Shown here one piece after another: positions 32,785-45,844 of a DNA stretch of 64,000 nucleotides. Source of the stretch: Vibrio fortis (lineage in GTDB: Bacteria; Pseudomonadota; Gammaproteobacteria; Enterobacterales; Vibrionaceae); contig NZ_JFFR01000001.1 in NCBI RefSeq assembly GCF_000695685.1, forward strand, positions 1 through 64,000. The letters run 5' to 3'. The notes beneath the pieces are model-generated. The model ran no database searches and was not told the origin of the DNA. It saw only the letters and a program-made list of their open reading frames with translations. Each line of letters begins with the position of its first letter. The stretch's first letter is position 1. Made by a program: the position numbers and the translations under genes.

Positions 32785-34680
32785 ATGCTTTATCACGAAA
32801 AATTTGACGTCATCGTAGTCGGTGGCGGCCATGCAGGAACGGAAGCCGCACTCGCATCTGCGCGTACTGGTCAAAGTACGTTACTCCTTACTCACAATAT
32901 CGACACCCTGGGACAAATGTCTTGTAACCCAGCGATTGGTGGTATTGGTAAGGGACACTTAGTAAAAGAAGTCGATGCAATGGGTGGATTGATGGCTCAA
33001 GCCATTGATCATGCAGGTATTCAATTCCGTACTCTTAACGCCTCTAAGGGACCTGCGGTTCGTGCTACGCGCGCTCAAGCTGACCGTGCCCTGTACAAAG
33101 CGTACGTTCGCAGCACCTTAGAAAACACACCAAACCTGACTCTGTTCCAACAGTCAGTGGATGATTTGATCGTAGAACAGGATCAAGTCGTCGGTGTTGT
33201 GACGCAAATGGGACTAAAATTCAATGCTAAGGCTGTGGTATTAACGGTTGGTACATTCCTAGGCGGTAAGATCCACATAGGTATGGAAAGCTCATCAGGT
33301 GGTCGCGCGGGTGATCCGCCATCGATCACATTGGCTCAGCGTCTGCGTGATCTTCCTTTCCGTGTTGATCGCCTTAAAACGGGTACTCCACCGCGTATTG
33401 ATGCTCGCAGCGTCGATTTCTCTGAACTTGAGGTTCAGCACGGTGACAACCCAACACCTGTTTTCTCATTCATGGGTAACCGTGCGCAGCAGCCACGCCA
33501 AATCCCGTGTTATATCACGCACACTAATGAATCTACTCATGAAGTGATTCGCAACAACCTAGACCGCAGCCCAATGTATGCGGGCGTGATTGAGGGTATC
33601 GGTCCACGTTACTGTCCTTCTATCGAAGATAAGGTGATGCGTTTTGCAGATAAGAACAGCCACCAGATTTTCATCGAGCCAGAAGGCCTAACCACGCACG
33701 AGCTATACCCAAATGGTATCTCGACCAGCTTGCCATTCGATGTTCAGGTGCAGATTGTTCGCTCAATGAAAGGCTTCGAGAATGCACATATCGTGCGTCC
33801 AGGCTACGCAATTGAGTACGATTTCTTTGATCCACGTGATTTAAAACAGACCTACGAGACTAAGTTTATCAAGGGTCTATTCTTTGCGGGCCAAATCAAC
33901 GGTACCACTGGTTACGAAGAAGCAGCAGCGCAAGGCTTAATGGCCGGTTTGAACGCAAGTCTGTTTACTCAAGGCAAAGAAGGTTGGAGCCCACGTCGTG
34001 ATCAGGCTTACATGGGCGTATTGATTGACGACCTATCCACCATGGGTACTAAAGAACCGTATCGCATGTTTACTTCGCGTGCTGAATACCGTCTGTTACT
34101 GCGTGAAGACAACGCCGATATCCGTTTGACGGAGAAATCTCGTGAACTTGGTTTGATTGACGATGCGCGCTGGGCGCGTTTCAACGAGAAAATCGAGAAC
34201 ATGGAAAAAGAGCGTCAGCGCCTGAAAGAGACTTGGATTAACCCGAAATCTGAAGACATCGATGCACTTAACCAGATCCTAAAAACGCCAATGTCGCGTG
34301 AAGCGAGCGGTGAGGATCTTCTGCGTCGTCCAGAAATGACTTATTCACAACTGACGGCTCTGGATCGTTTTGCTCCAGCTTTAGACGATCAACAAGCTGC
34401 AGAACAGGTTGAAATCCAAGTGAAATACGAGGGTTACATTCAGCGTCAGCAAGATGAGATCGAAAAGTCGCTGCGTCACGAAAACACCAAACTGCCTGTT
34501 GATCTCGATTACAGCCAAGTGAAAGGCCTATCAAACGAAGTGGTGCTTAAGCTTTCAACGGCGAAACCAGAATCGATCGGCATCGCTTCTCGAATTTCTG
34601 GTATTACGCCAGCAGCGATTTCTATCCTGTTGGTTTACTTAAAGAAACATGGCCTACTGAAGAAAGGTGAGGAAGCATAA
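32785..34680 (+). CDS. mnmG: tRNA uridine-5-carboxymethylaminomethyl synthesis enzyme MnmG
   Basis: 631 aa (E. coli 629). FAD-dependent partner of MnmE in wobble uridine modification. FAD motif GGGHAG at residues 13-18, then [22 protein letters not shown], split as [12 protein letters not shown] and EVDAMGG, with the conserved cysteine, and [17 protein letters not shown] near 370. Shine-Dalgarno GAGGT precedes the ATG. The last base of its stop is the first base of the rsmG ATG. Its promoter (TAGAAT near 32730) faces away from oriC. Confidence 0.98.
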   Translation: MLYHEKFDVIVVGGGHAGTEAALASARTGQSTLLLTHNIDTLGQMSCNPAIGGIGKGHLVKEVDAMGGLMAQAIDHAGIQFRTLNASKGPAVRATRAQADRALYKAYVRSTLENTPNLTLFQQSVDDLIVEQDQVVGVVTQMGLKFNAKAVVLTVGTFLGGKIHIGMESSSGGRAGDPPSITLAQRLRDLPFRVDRLKTGTPPRIDARSVDFSELEVQHGDNPTPVFSFMGNRAQQPRQIPCYITHTNESTHEVIRNNLDRSPMYAGVIEGIGPRYCPSIEDKVMRFADKNSHQIFIEPEGLTTHELYPNGISTSLPFDVQVQIVRSMKGFENAHIVRPGYAIEYDFFDPRDLKQTYETKFIKGLFFAGQINGTTGYEEAAAQGLMAGLNASLFTQGKEGWSPRRDQAYMGVLIDDLSTMGTKEPYRMFTSRAEYRLLLREDNADIRLTEKSRELGLIDDARWARFNEKIENMEKERQRLKETWINPKSEDIDALNQILKTPMSREASGEDLLRRPEMTYSQLTALDRFAPALDDQQAAEQVEIQVKYEGYIQRQQDEIEKSLRHENTKLPVDLDYSQVKGLSNEVVLKLSTAKPESIGIASRISGITPAAISILLVYLKKHGLLKKGEEA

Positions 34681-35312
34681 TGAGCGCACTACGCGAAAAA
34701 CTGGATCTCCTGATCAGCCAGACCGACCTAGAAGTATCAGATAAACAACGTGGCCAACTGGTTGGTTACGTTGAACTGCTCAATAAATGGAACAAGGCGT
34801 ATAACCTAACTTCGGTTCGCGACCCGATGGACATGATGGTGAAACATATCTTAGATAGCATCATTGTCAGCACTCACTTACAGGGTAAGCGTTTTATTGA
34901 TGTCGGTACGGGTCCAGGCCTTCCTGGTATCCCGCTCTCAATTATGAATCCTGATTGTGAGTTTTTCTTGTTGGATAGCCTTGGAAAGCGTATTCGTTTT
35001 ATCAAGCAAGTCGTACATGAGCTGGGTATCGACAACGTGACACCTGTTCAAAGTCGCGTTGAAGAGTTCCAGCCAGAAGAAAAGTTTGACGCTGTGCTCA
35101 GTCGTGCGTTTGCATCAATGACAGACATGGTTGAGTGGTGTCATCATTTACCTAAAGAGCAATCCGGTGTATTTTTGGCTCTTAAAGGACAACATCCTAG
35201 AGACGAAATGGACCAGTTACCGGACTGGTGTTCAGTAACTGACATCAAAGCTTTGCAAGTTCCAGAGCTTGATGGAGAGCGTCATCTAGTAACGTTATCG
35301 CGTCAGGGATAA
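34680..35312 (+). CDS. rsmG: 16S rRNA (guanine527-N7)-methyltransferase RsmG
   Basis: 210 aa (E. coli 207). SAM-dependent methylation of G527 in 16S rRNA; loss gives low-level streptomycin resistance in other bacteria. SAM motif DVGTGPG at residues 74-80 and the surrounding GLPGIPLSI are diagnostic. It overlaps the mnmG stop by one base (TAATG), so translation is coupled. parA follows 14 bases later. Confidence 0.97.
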   Translation: MSALREKLDLLISQTDLEVSDKQRGQLVGYVELLNKWNKAYNLTSVRDPMDMMVKHILDSIIVSTHLQGKRFIDVGTGPGLPGIPLSIMNPDCEFFLLDSLGKRIRFIKQVVHELGIDNVTPVQSRVEEFQPEEKFDAVLSRAFASMTDMVEWCHHLPKEQSGVFLALKGQHPRDEMDQLPDWCSVTDIKALQVPELDGERHLVTLSRQG

Positions 35313-35326
35313 TCAGCGAGGCCATA

Positions 35327-36100
35327 GTGGGTAGAATTGTAGCAATTGCCAACCAGAAAGGTGGTGTAGGAAAAACAACAACTTGCATTAATTTGGCAGC
35401 CTCTATGGCCGCCACAAAGCGCAAAGTTTTGGTTGTCGATCTCGATCCACAGGGTAATGCCACTATGGCAAGCGGTGTTGATAAGTATCAGGTTGAAGCA
35501 ACTGCTTACGATTTACTGGTTGAAGACACACCTTTTGATGAGGTAGTTTGCCGCAGTACGTCGGGAAACTACGATCTCATCGCAGCCAACGGTGATGTTA
35601 CCGCGGCTGAAATCAAGTTGATGGAAGTGTTTGCGCGTGAAGTGAGGCTTAAGAATGCCCTCGCGTCAGTTCGCGATAACTATGATTTCATCTTTATTGA
35701 TTGCCCCCCTTCTCTAAACCTTCTTACAATTAATGCGATGGCTGCGGCGGACTCTGTTTTGGTTCCGATGCAGTGTGAATACTTTGCGTTAGAGGGTTTA
35801 ACTGCCTTGATGGATACCATCAGTAAACTGGCAGCTGTTGTGAATGAGAATCTGAAGATCGAAGGCTTACTTCGTACTATGTATGATCCTCGCAACCGCT
35901 TGTCGAATGAAGTATCTGATCAACTCAAGAAGCATTTTGGTAGCAAGGTCTACCGAACTGTGATCCCTAGAAATGTACGTCTTGCTGAGGCTCCAAGCCA
36001 TGGCAAACCAGCGATGTACTACGACAAATATTCCGCCGGTGCAAAAGCCTACTTGGCACTTGCTGGTGAGATGTTACGTCGTGAAGAAGTCCCAGTTTAA
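35327..36100 (+). CDS. parA: Chromosome partitioning ATPase ParA (Soj family)
   Basis: 257 aa with a GTG start. Deviant Walker A ATPase, KGGVGKTT at residues 11-18, with Walker B-type FIFIDCPPSLN. It binds nucleoid DNA in its ATP form and, with ParB on parS, moves the origin region of chromosome 1 toward the pole in Vibrio. Lies 14 bases after rsmG and 23 before parB, the standard gidAB-parAB order. Confidence 0.96.
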   Translation: MGRIVAIANQKGGVGKTTTCINLAASMAATKRKVLVVDLDPQGNATMASGVDKYQVEATAYDLLVEDTPFDEVVCRSTSGNYDLIAANGDVTAAEIKLMEVFAREVRLKNALASVRDNYDFIFIDCPPSLNLLTINAMAAADSVLVPMQCEYFALEGLTALMDTISKLAAVVNENLKIEGLLRTMYDPRNRLSNEVSDQLKKHFGSKVYRTVIPRNVRLAEAPSHGKPAMYYDKYSAGAKAYLALAGEMLRREEVPV

Positions 36101-36123
36101 ATCAAACCAAAGGAATTCGCTCA

Positions 36124-37005
36124 ATGTCTAAACGTGGTTTAGGAAAAGGGCTAGATGCATTACTTGCAACTAGCTCAATGGCTCGTGAAAAACAGCAAGT
36201 CGCTTCTCATAGTCAGGCTCTCTCTGCCGATGGTGAGTTAACCGAACTTGCGATTGGCAGCTTGAAGCCAGGTGTCTATCAGCCACGTAAAGACATGGCG
36301 CCAGACGCGCTTGAAGAGTTAGCGGCGTCGATTCAATCTCAAGGCATCATCCAGCCGATCGTTGTTCGTCCACTATCGCAAGATCACTATGAGATCATTG
36401 CCGGTGAGCGTCGTTGGCGTGCAGCTCGCCAAGCAGGCCTAAAGCAGGTGCCATGTTTGGTGAAAAAGGTTGAAGATCGCGCGGCAATTGCGATGGCTCT
36501 GATTGAGAACATTCAGCGTGAAGACTTGAATGTCATCGAAGAGGCGCAAGCGCTAGAGCGTCTACAGAACGAGTTTGAACTAACGCATCAGAAGGTCGCT
36601 GAAGTGATTGGTAAATCACGCACTACAGTGAGTAACCTTCTACGTCTCAATCAGCTAGCAGCACCAGTGAAAGAGTTGGTGGTGACTAAGCAGCTTGAAA
36701 TGGGTCATGCTCGCGCATTGTTGGCGCTCGAAGGCGAGCAACAAGTCGAGGCAGCGAACACCGCTGCACGCAAGCAATTGACGGTTCGCCAGACCGAACA
36801 ACTTGTCAAAAAGTGCCTAAAACCAGAGGTTGAAGCGGAAACTCAGCCGCAAGACCAAGAAGCCATCGAACTTTCACGAAGACTGACGGAAAAATTGCAA
36901 GCAAACGTTACAATTGTCCGAACTGGTACAGGAAAGTCAAAAGTGACGATTACACTTGATGAGCCTCACAAATTAGAGCAACTTATTGCCAAGCTAGAGG
37001 ACTAA
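36124..37005 (+). CDS. parB: Chromosome partitioning protein ParB (Spo0J family)
   Basis: 293 aa. CTPase clamp that binds parS and spreads. N-terminal RGLGKGLDALL, the CTP-binding box IIAGERRWRAAR (about 95-106), the helix-turn-helix TQHKVAEVIGKSRTTVSNLL region (as THQKVAEVIGKSRTTV, about 154-169) and a C-terminal dimer domain are visible. No perfect parS is in the window; a one-mismatch candidate is in recF. No clear terminator follows. Confidence 0.96.
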   Translation: MSKRGLGKGLDALLATSSMAREKQQVASHSQALSADGELTELAIGSLKPGVYQPRKDMAPDALEELAASIQSQGIIQPIVVRPLSQDHYEIIAGERRWRAARQAGLKQVPCLVKKVEDRAAIAMALIENIQREDLNVIEEAQALERLQNEFELTHQKVAEVIGKSRTTVSNLLRLNQLAAPVKELVVTKQLEMGHARALLALEGEQQVEAANTAARKQLTVRQTEQLVKKCLKPEVEAETQPQDQEAIELSRRLTEKLQANVTIVRTGTGKSKVTITLDEPHKLEQLIAKLED

Positions 37006-37013
37006 ATGAGATA

Positions 37014-37029
37014 ATTGACTTAGGTCAAT
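37014..37029. promoter_or_regulatory. Inverted repeat downstream of parB
   Basis: ATTGAC-TTAG-GTCAAT: perfect 6-base arms around a 4-base centre. It resembles an FNR-type box (TTGAT-N4-ATCAA) with one change in each half, but lies about 118 bases upstream of the presumed atp start site, so any role is uncertain. Confidence 0.3.
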
Positions 37030-37104
37030 AATGTAATAAACAATAATTTTCGTACGAAAGTTGTCGGTTTGTATACAAAAATGTAAATGATTGCTGCGTT
37101 TTTA

Positions 37105-37132
37105 TTGCAATCAGTTTGGCTGAACGTATAAT
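37105..37132 (+). promoter_or_regulatory. atp operon promoter
   Basis: TTGCAA (37105-37110), 16-base spacer, perfect TATAAT (37127-37132), about 64 bases before the atpI ATG. Confidence 0.75.
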
Positions 37133-37195
37133 TTTCGCCAATTTCTCAGCACGCTTTTAAGCGGTGGTAAGTGGGCTTAAAAGAGGAACGAATAC

Positions 37196-38391
<1,196 letters not shown>

Positions 38392-38442
38392 AAAAAATTT
38401 TTAAGCTTTATTCTAACTATTAATGTTAATCGGAGAACGTAA

Positions 38443-38697
<255 letters not shown>

Positions 38698-38768
38698 TCA
38701 CTTTTAACTTCAGACAAACTCAGGTTTGTCATTGATTAACACTAAGTCCGAATAGAGGGGTAGCTGTT

Positions 38769-39239
38769 GTGAATATGAACGCAACTCTGCTAGGTCAAGC
38801 GATTGCTTTTTCTATGTTTGTTTGGTTCTGCATGAAATATGTATGGCCACCAATCATGCAAGCAATTGAAGAGCGTCAGAAGAAAATTGCTGACGGTCTA
38901 CAAGCAGCTGAACGTGCTGCTAAAGATTTGAACCTGGCACAAGCCAACGCTTCTGAACAACTGAAAGAAGCGAAGCGCACTGCAACTGAGGTTATTGATC
39001 AGGCAAATAAGCGTAAAGCACAAATTCTAGATGAAGCTCGTGAAGAAGCTCAGGCAGAACGCCAGAAGATTCTTGCTCAAGCAGAAGCTGAACTTGAAGC
39101 TGAACGTAAACGTGCACGTGATGACCTGCGCAAACAAGTCGCAACTCTGGCAATTGCTGGTGCTGAGAAAATCCTTGAACGTACTATCGACCAAGAAGTA
39201 CACAAAGATGTTCTTGACAACATTACTGCAAAACTTTAA
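38769..39239 (+). CDS. atpF: ATP synthase F0 subunit b
   Basis: 156 aa, GTG start ([10 protein letters not shown]) with AGGGG 8 bases before. One N-terminal helix (about 5-25) and a long charged coiled-coil stalk rich in Ala, Glu, Lys and Arg, forming the peripheral stator. An ATG two codons in is an alternative start. Confidence 0.97.
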   Translation: MNMNATLLGQAIAFSMFVWFCMKYVWPPIMQAIEERQKKIADGLQAAERAAKDLNLAQANASEQLKEAKRTATEVIDQANKRKAQILDEAREEAQAERQKILAQAEAELEAERKRARDDLRKQVATLAIAGAEKILERTIDQEVHKDVLDNITAKL

Positions 39240-39254
39240 TGCAAGGGGCTGAAT

Positions 39255-39788
39255 ATGTCTGATTTGACTACAATCGCACGCCCCTATGCTAAAGCAGCCT
39301 TTGACTTTGCGGTTGAGAAGGGCGAGCTAGACCAATGGGGTCAAATGCTTACTTTCGCAGCCGAGGTCGCACAAAACGATGATATTGTTAGCCTACTGAA
39401 CAGTTCAACAACTGCCAGCAAGCTAGCTGAAATTTTCATTGTAATCTGCGGCGAACAATTTGATGCACATGGCCAAAACTTTATCAAAGTGATGGCAGAG
39501 AATGGCCGACTTAAGGCTCTTCCAGATGTATGTCACGAGTTCTTCGCTCTGAAAAAAGAGCACGAGAAAGAGATCGACGTTGAAGTAACTTCAGCAGTAG
39601 AACTTTCTAAAGAACAACTGGCAGATATCAGCAGCAAATTGGAACAGCGCCTAGAGCGCAAAGTTCAGCTGAATTGCAGTATAGATGAGACTCTACTTAG
39701 TGGAGTTATTATTCGAGCCGGAGACCTAGTCATCGATAACTCAGCTCGTGGTCGTCTAGACCGCCTGAGCGATGCATTGCAGTCTTAA
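39255..39788 (+). CDS. atpH: ATP synthase F1 subunit delta
   Basis: 177 aa, as in E. coli. Connects the b-stalk to the top of F1. N-terminal [14 protein letters not shown] and C-terminal [19 protein letters not shown] are the family hallmarks. 15 bases after atpF, 13 before atpA. Confidence 0.97.
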   Translation: MSDLTTIARPYAKAAFDFAVEKGELDQWGQMLTFAAEVAQNDDIVSLLNSSTTASKLAEIFIVICGEQFDAHGQNFIKVMAENGRLKALPDVCHEFFALKKEHEKEIDVEVTSAVELSKEQLADISSKLEQRLERKVQLNCSIDETLLSGVIIRAGDLVIDNSARGRLDRLSDALQS

Positions 39789-39801
39789 TGGGGATTGGAG
39801 C

Positions 39802-41343
39802 ATGCAACTTAATTCCACGGAAATTAGCGATCTAATTAAACAACGTATCGAATCTTTCGACGTTGTTAGTGAAGCTCGCAACGAGGGTACTATCGTATCG
39901 GTAAGCGATGGTATTCTTAGCATTCACGGCCTAACGGACGTGATGCAAGGTGAAATGATTGAACTACCGGGTGGCCGCTACGCACTAGCACTTAACTTGA
40001 ACCGTGATTCGGTTGGTGCTGTTGTAATGGGCCCATATGCTGACCTTCAGGAAGGCATGAAAGTTACAGGTACTGGCCGCATTCTTGAAGTGCCAGTAGG
40101 TCCAGAACTACTTGGTCGTGTTGTAAACACACTAGGTGAGCCAATTGATGGTAAAGGTCCTATCGAAGCGAAACTGACTTCGCCTGTAGAAGTAATTGCA
40201 CCAGGTGTAATCGACCGTAAATCGGTAGACCAACCTGTACAAACTGGTTACAAGTCTGTTGACTCAATGATCCCAATCGGTCGTGGTCAGCGTGAGCTAG
40301 TAATCGGTGACCGTCAGACTGGTAAAACAGCGATGGCGATCGATGCGATTATCAACCAAAAAGATTCTGGTATTTTCTCTATCTACGTAGCAATCGGTCA
40401 GAAAGCATCGACTATCGCTAACGTAGTTCGCAAACTAGAAGAGCACGGCGCGCTAGAAAACACTATCGTTGTTGTTGCATCTGCTTCTGAATCTGCAGCG
40501 CTACAATACCTAGCGCCATACGCAGGTTGTGCGATGGGTGAATACTTCCGTGATCGCGGTGAAGACGCACTGATTGTTTATGATGATCTATCTAAGCAAG
40601 CGGTAGCTTACCGTCAGATCTCGCTACTACTTAAGCGTCCACCAGGCCGTGAAGCATTCCCGGGTGATGTATTCTACCTTCACTCTCGTCTACTAGAGCG
40701 TGCAGCTCGTGTAAGCGAAGAGTACGTAGAAAAGTTCACTAACGGTGAAGTGAAAGGTAAGACAGGTTCTCTAACTGCTCTTCCTATCATCGAAACACAA
40801 GCTGGTGACGTATCTGCATTCGTACCGACGAACGTAATCTCGATTACCGATGGTCAGATCTTCCTACAAACTGAGCTATTCAACGCGGGCGTACGTCCAG
40901 CTGTTGACCCAGGTATCTCAGTATCTCGTGTAGGTGGTTCAGCGCAGACTAAAATCATCAAGAAGCTATCTGGCGGTATCCGTACAGCTCTAGCACAGTA
41001 CCGTGAACTTGCGGCATTCGCACAGTTCTCGTCTGACCTTGATGAAGCGACTAAGAAGCAGCTAGACCACGGTCAAAAAGTTACAGAACTAATGAAGCAG
41101 AAGCAGTACGCTCCAATGTCTGTATTTGACCAAGCACTAGTAATCTTCGCTGCAGAGCGTGGTTACCTTCAAGATGTAGAGCTTTCTAAGCTTCTAGACT
41201 TTGAAGCTGCTTTACTATCGTATGCTCGCAGTCACTATGCCGATCTTGCAACGCAGATCGACAAAACGGGTGTTTACAACAATGATATCGAAGCTGAGCT
41301 GAAGAAGCTTGCTGACGATTTCAAAGCAACCCAGACCTGGTAA
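39802..41343 (+). CDS. atpA: ATP synthase F1 subunit alpha
   Basis: 513 aa from the ATG at 39802 ([16 protein letters not shown]), the conserved start; the frame opens ten codons earlier inside atpH. Regulatory nucleotide-binding subunit with P-loop GDRQTGKT at 169-176 and [13 protein letters not shown], the alpha/beta signature. Strong preferred-codon bias. Confidence 0.98.
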   Translation: MQLNSTEISDLIKQRIESFDVVSEARNEGTIVSVSDGILSIHGLTDVMQGEMIELPGGRYALALNLNRDSVGAVVMGPYADLQEGMKVTGTGRILEVPVGPELLGRVVNTLGEPIDGKGPIEAKLTSPVEVIAPGVIDRKSVDQPVQTGYKSVDSMIPIGRGQRELVIGDRQTGKTAMAIDAIINQKDSGIFSIYVAIGQKASTIANVVRKLEEHGALENTIVVVASASESAALQYLAPYAGCAMGEYFRDRGEDALIVYDDLSKQAVAYRQISLLLKRPPGREAFPGDVFYLHSRLLERAARVSEEYVEKFTNGEVKGKTGSLTALPIIETQAGDVSAFVPTNVISITDGQIFLQTELFNAGVRPAVDPGISVSRVGGSAQTKIIKKLSGGIRTALAQYRELAAFAQFSSDLDEATKKQLDHGQKVTELMKQKQYAPMSVFDQALVIFAAERGYLQDVELSKLLDFEAALLSYARSHYADLATQIDKTGVYNNDIEAELKKLADDFKATQTW

Positions 41344-41391
41344 TTGGTGGGTGGCCTTAGGGTCACCTCATACCATTAACGGAGAGTAACG

Positions 41392-42258
41392 ATGGCCGGC
41401 GCAAAAGAGATACGTAATAAAATCGGTAGTGTTAAAAGCACACAGAAGATTACGAAAGCAATGGAAATGGTAGCAGCTTCAAAAATGCGTCGTTCTCAAG
41501 ACGCAATGGAAGCTACTCGTCCATATGCAGAAACAATGCGTAAAGTGATCGGTCATTTGGCTAACGGTAGCCTTGAGTATAAGCATCCTTATCTTGAGGA
41601 ACGTGAAGCCAAACGTGTTGGTTACATCATCGTTTCTACGGACCGCGGTCTATGTGGCGGCTTGAACATCAACTTGTTCAAGAAAGCTATGTTAGACATG
41701 AAAGACTGGTCTGAGAAAGGTGCTGACGTTGAACTGGCAATTATCGGTTCAAAAGCAACAGCATTTTTCAACAACAGCGGCGCGAAAGTAGCAGCTCAAG
41801 TTTCTGGCCTAGGCGATAGCCCAAGCCTTGAAGACTTGATCGGTTCTGTAAGCGTAATGCTGAAGAAATATGATGAAGGTGAATTGGATCGCCTGTTCGT
41901 AGTGTTCAACAAGTTTGAAAACACTATGGTACAAGAACCAACGATCGATCAATTACTTCCTTTGCCTAAATCGGATAGCGAAGACATGCAGCGCAATCAT
42001 GCTTGGGACTACATTTATGAGCCTGAGCCAAAACCACTACTAGATGCACTATTGGTTCGTTACGTCGAATCTCAAGTGTACCAAGGTGTGGTAGAGAACC
42101 TTGCTTGTGAGCAAGCGGCTCGAATGATTGCTATGAAAGCTGCAACAGACAACGCTAGCGACCTAATTGATGACTTAGAACTTGTGTACAACAAAGCCCG
42201 TCAAGCGGCAATCACACAAGAACTTTCTGAGATCGTTTCAGGCGCATCAGCGGTTTAA
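41392..42258 (+). CDS. atpG: ATP synthase F1 subunit gamma
   Basis: 288 aa (E. coli 287). Central rotor shaft. N-terminal [20 protein letters not shown] coiled helix and C-terminal [19 protein letters not shown] are diagnostic. Confidence 0.98.
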   Translation: MAGAKEIRNKIGSVKSTQKITKAMEMVAASKMRRSQDAMEATRPYAETMRKVIGHLANGSLEYKHPYLEEREAKRVGYIIVSTDRGLCGGLNINLFKKAMLDMKDWSEKGADVELAIIGSKATAFFNNSGAKVAAQVSGLGDSPSLEDLIGSVSVMLKKYDEGELDRLFVVFNKFENTMVQEPTIDQLLPLPKSDSEDMQRNHAWDYIYEPEPKPLLDALLVRYVESQVYQGVVENLACEQAARMIAMKAATDNASDLIDDLELVYNKARQAAITQELSEIVSGASAV

Positions 42259-42291
42259 TCGCTTTTTCGGTTAAAGCTTAGGTAAAACTAA

Positions 42292-43713
<1,422 letters not shown>

Positions 43714-43731
43714 GGCTAACTAGGAGGCGAT

Positions 43732-44154
43732 ATGGCAGCAATAACCTTTCACCTAGACGTAGTAAGTGCAGAGAAAAAGCTTTTCTCTGGTCTTGTTGAG
43801 ACGTTTCAGGTGACCGGTAGCGAAGGTGAACTTGGTATTTTCCATGGTCACACACCGCTGCTGACCGCTATCAAGCCTGGTATGGTGCGTATTGTTAAGC
43901 AGCACGGCCACGAAGAAATCATTTATGTTTCTGGTGGTATGGTAGAAGTTCAGCCTGGTACAGCAACTGTACTGGCTGATACAGCTATCCGTGGTGAAGA
44001 GCTAGACGCAGCAAAGGCGGAAGAAGCTAAGCGCAAGGCTGTGGAGAATATCCAAAATCAGCATGGCGACATGGACTTCGCACAAGCGGCCGGTGAACTG
44101 GCTAAAGCCATTGCTCAGTTACGAGTTATCGAACTGACAAAACAGCGTCGTTAA
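43732..44154 (+). CDS. atpC: ATP synthase F1 subunit epsilon
   Basis: 140 aa (E. coli 139). Rotor and inhibitory subunit: N-terminal beta sandwich ([27 protein letters not shown]) and a C-terminal helix pair that can inhibit hydrolysis. Shine-Dalgarno TAGGAGG precedes the ATG. Last gene of the operon. Confidence 0.97.
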   Translation: MAAITFHLDVVSAEKKLFSGLVETFQVTGSEGELGIFHGHTPLLTAIKPGMVRIVKQHGHEEIIYVSGGMVEVQPGTATVLADTAIRGEELDAAKAEEAKRKAVENIQNQHGDMDFAQAAGELAKAIAQLRVIELTKQRR

Positions 44155-44181
44155 TTTTATAGAAATTATCGATACTGAGAT

Positions 44182-44209
44182 AAAGGCGACCTAAGGGTCG
44201 CCTTTTTGC
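44182..44209 (+). terminator. Terminator of the atp operon
   Basis: Perfect stem AAAGGCGACC / GGTCGCCTTT around TAAG-type loop with T5, about 28 bases after atpC. Confidence 0.92.
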
Positions 44210-44315
44210 GTTTTTGGATAAGCCATATGTGTTAAATCATCAGATTATTTAATTTGTTAGCTAAAAACGGTTACAATATCGTCTTAACTAAAATAACGTC
44301 AGATAGGTTGTTCCA

Positions 44316-45677
44316 ATGAATTTCAGCGCGGTTATCCTCGCGGCGGGTAAAGGTACTCGCATGTACTCAAACACACCAAAGGTGCTACATACCCTTGCGG
44401 GTAAGCCAATGGTTAAGCACGTTATCGACACTTGTAACGGCTTGGGTGCACAAAACATCCACCTTGTTTACGGTCACGGTGGCGACCAGATGAAAGCGAC
44501 TCTTGCTGAAGAGCAAGTTAACTGGGCGCTACAAGCAGAGCAGCTAGGTACTGGCCACGCTGTTGATCAGGCATCAGCGCACTTCGCCGATGATGAGAAA
44601 GTACTGGTCCTGTACGGTGATGTTCCACTGATTTCAGCTGAAACCATTGAAAACCTATTAGACGCACAACCAACTGGCGGCATTGCGCTGCTGACTGTTG
44701 TGTTAGACAACCCGACCGGTTACGGCCGTATTATTCGTCGTAACGGCCCTGTGGTTGCTATCGTTGAGCAGAAAGATGCGACCGACGAGCAGAAGCTTAT
44801 CAAAGAGATCAACACGGGCGTTATGGTAGCGACGGGTGGCGATCTTAAACGCTGGTTGTCTGGTCTAAGCAATGACAACGCACAAGGCGAGTACTACCTA
44901 ACAGACGTTATCGCAGCAGCTCACGATGAAGGTCGTGCGGTAGAAGCGGTACATCCAAACAGCCCAATTGAAGTTGAAGGTGTTAACGATCGCTCTCAAC
45001 TTGCTCGCCTAGAGCGTGCTTACCAAGCGGAACAAGCAGACAAGCTGCTGAAGCAGGGCGTTATGTTGCGTGACCCAAGCCGTTTTGATCTACGTGGTGA
45101 ACTACAGTGCGGTATGGACGTTGAGATTGATGTTAACGTGATCATCGAAGGTAGCGTAAGCATCGGCGATAACGTGACTATCGGTGCTGGTTGTGTACTG
45201 AAAGATTGTGAGATCGACGACAACACTGTGATTCGCCCATACAGCGTAATTGAAGGAGCGACTGTTGGTGAAGACTGTACGGTTGGTCCATTTACTCGCC
45301 TGCGTCCTGGTGCAGACATGCGTAATGACTCACACGTGGGTAACTTCGTCGAAGTGAAGAATACGCGTCTAGGTGAAGGCTCTAAGGCAAACCACCTGAC
45401 TTACCTTGGCGATGCAGAGATTGGTCAACGCGTTAATGTTGGTGCAGGTGCTATTACTTGTAACTATGACGGCGCGAACAAGTTCAAGACCATCATTGGT
45501 GATGACGTGTTTGTTGGCTCTGATAGCCAGTTGATTGCTCCTGTGACGATTGCCAATGGTGCAACAGTTGGTGCAGGCTCAACAGTTACTCGTGATGTTG
45601 CTGAGAGCGAACTAGTGATCAGCCGCGCTAAAGAGCGCAAGATTGCAAACTGGCAGCGTCCAGTGAAGAAAAAATAA
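44316..45677 (+). CDS. glmU: Bifunctional GlmU: N-acetylglucosamine-1-phosphate uridyltransferase / glucosamine-1-phosphate acetyltransferase
   Basis: 453 aa (E. coli 456). Makes UDP-GlcNAc for peptidoglycan and LPS. N-terminal nucleotidyltransferase with LAAGKGTRM (8-16); the C-terminal half is a left-handed beta-helix of hexapeptide repeats (from about 250) with the acetyltransferase active-site region. The Shine-Dalgarno is weak (AGG). Monocistronic, with terminator at 45709-45742. Confidence 0.97.
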   Translation: MNFSAVILAAGKGTRMYSNTPKVLHTLAGKPMVKHVIDTCNGLGAQNIHLVYGHGGDQMKATLAEEQVNWALQAEQLGTGHAVDQASAHFADDEKVLVLYGDVPLISAETIENLLDAQPTGGIALLTVVLDNPTGYGRIIRRNGPVVAIVEQKDATDEQKLIKEINTGVMVATGGDLKRWLSGLSNDNAQGEYYLTDVIAAAHDEGRAVEAVHPNSPIEVEGVNDRSQLARLERAYQAEQADKLLKQGVMLRDPSRFDLRGELQCGMDVEIDVNVIIEGSVSIGDNVTIGAGCVLKDCEIDDNTVIRPYSVIEGATVGEDCTVGPFTRLRPGADMRNDSHVGNFVEVKNTRLGEGSKANHLTYLGDAEIGQRVNVGAGAITCNYDGANKFKTIIGDDVFVGSDSQLIAPVTIANGATVGAGSTVTRDVAESELVISRAKERKIANWQRPVKKK

Positions 45678-45708
45678 TCGCATCGATTATTGAACAATAG
45701 ATATATGA

Positions 45709-45742
45709 AAGAGCCAGTTACGCGAGTAACTGGCTCTTTTTA
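45709..45742 (+). terminator. Terminator of glmU
   Basis: Perfect long stem AAAGAGCCAGTTAC / GTAACTGGCTCTTT with a GCGA-type loop and T5. Confidence 0.92.
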
Positions 45743-45844
45743 TTGTGCGCTGCTAATAAATTCATCAATGCTCTAATTGTATTTTGTTGTTGTATTGTTA
45801 TTATTCGGGTTGGGGTTCTGTAAAGTTAAGGTGAAATAGAGATA

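Noticed and set aside
37014..37029. FNR regulation of the atp operon through the ATTGAC/GTCAAT repeat
   Set aside because: It lies about 118 bases from the predicted start and has a mismatch in each half; kept only as a low-confidence inverted repeat.
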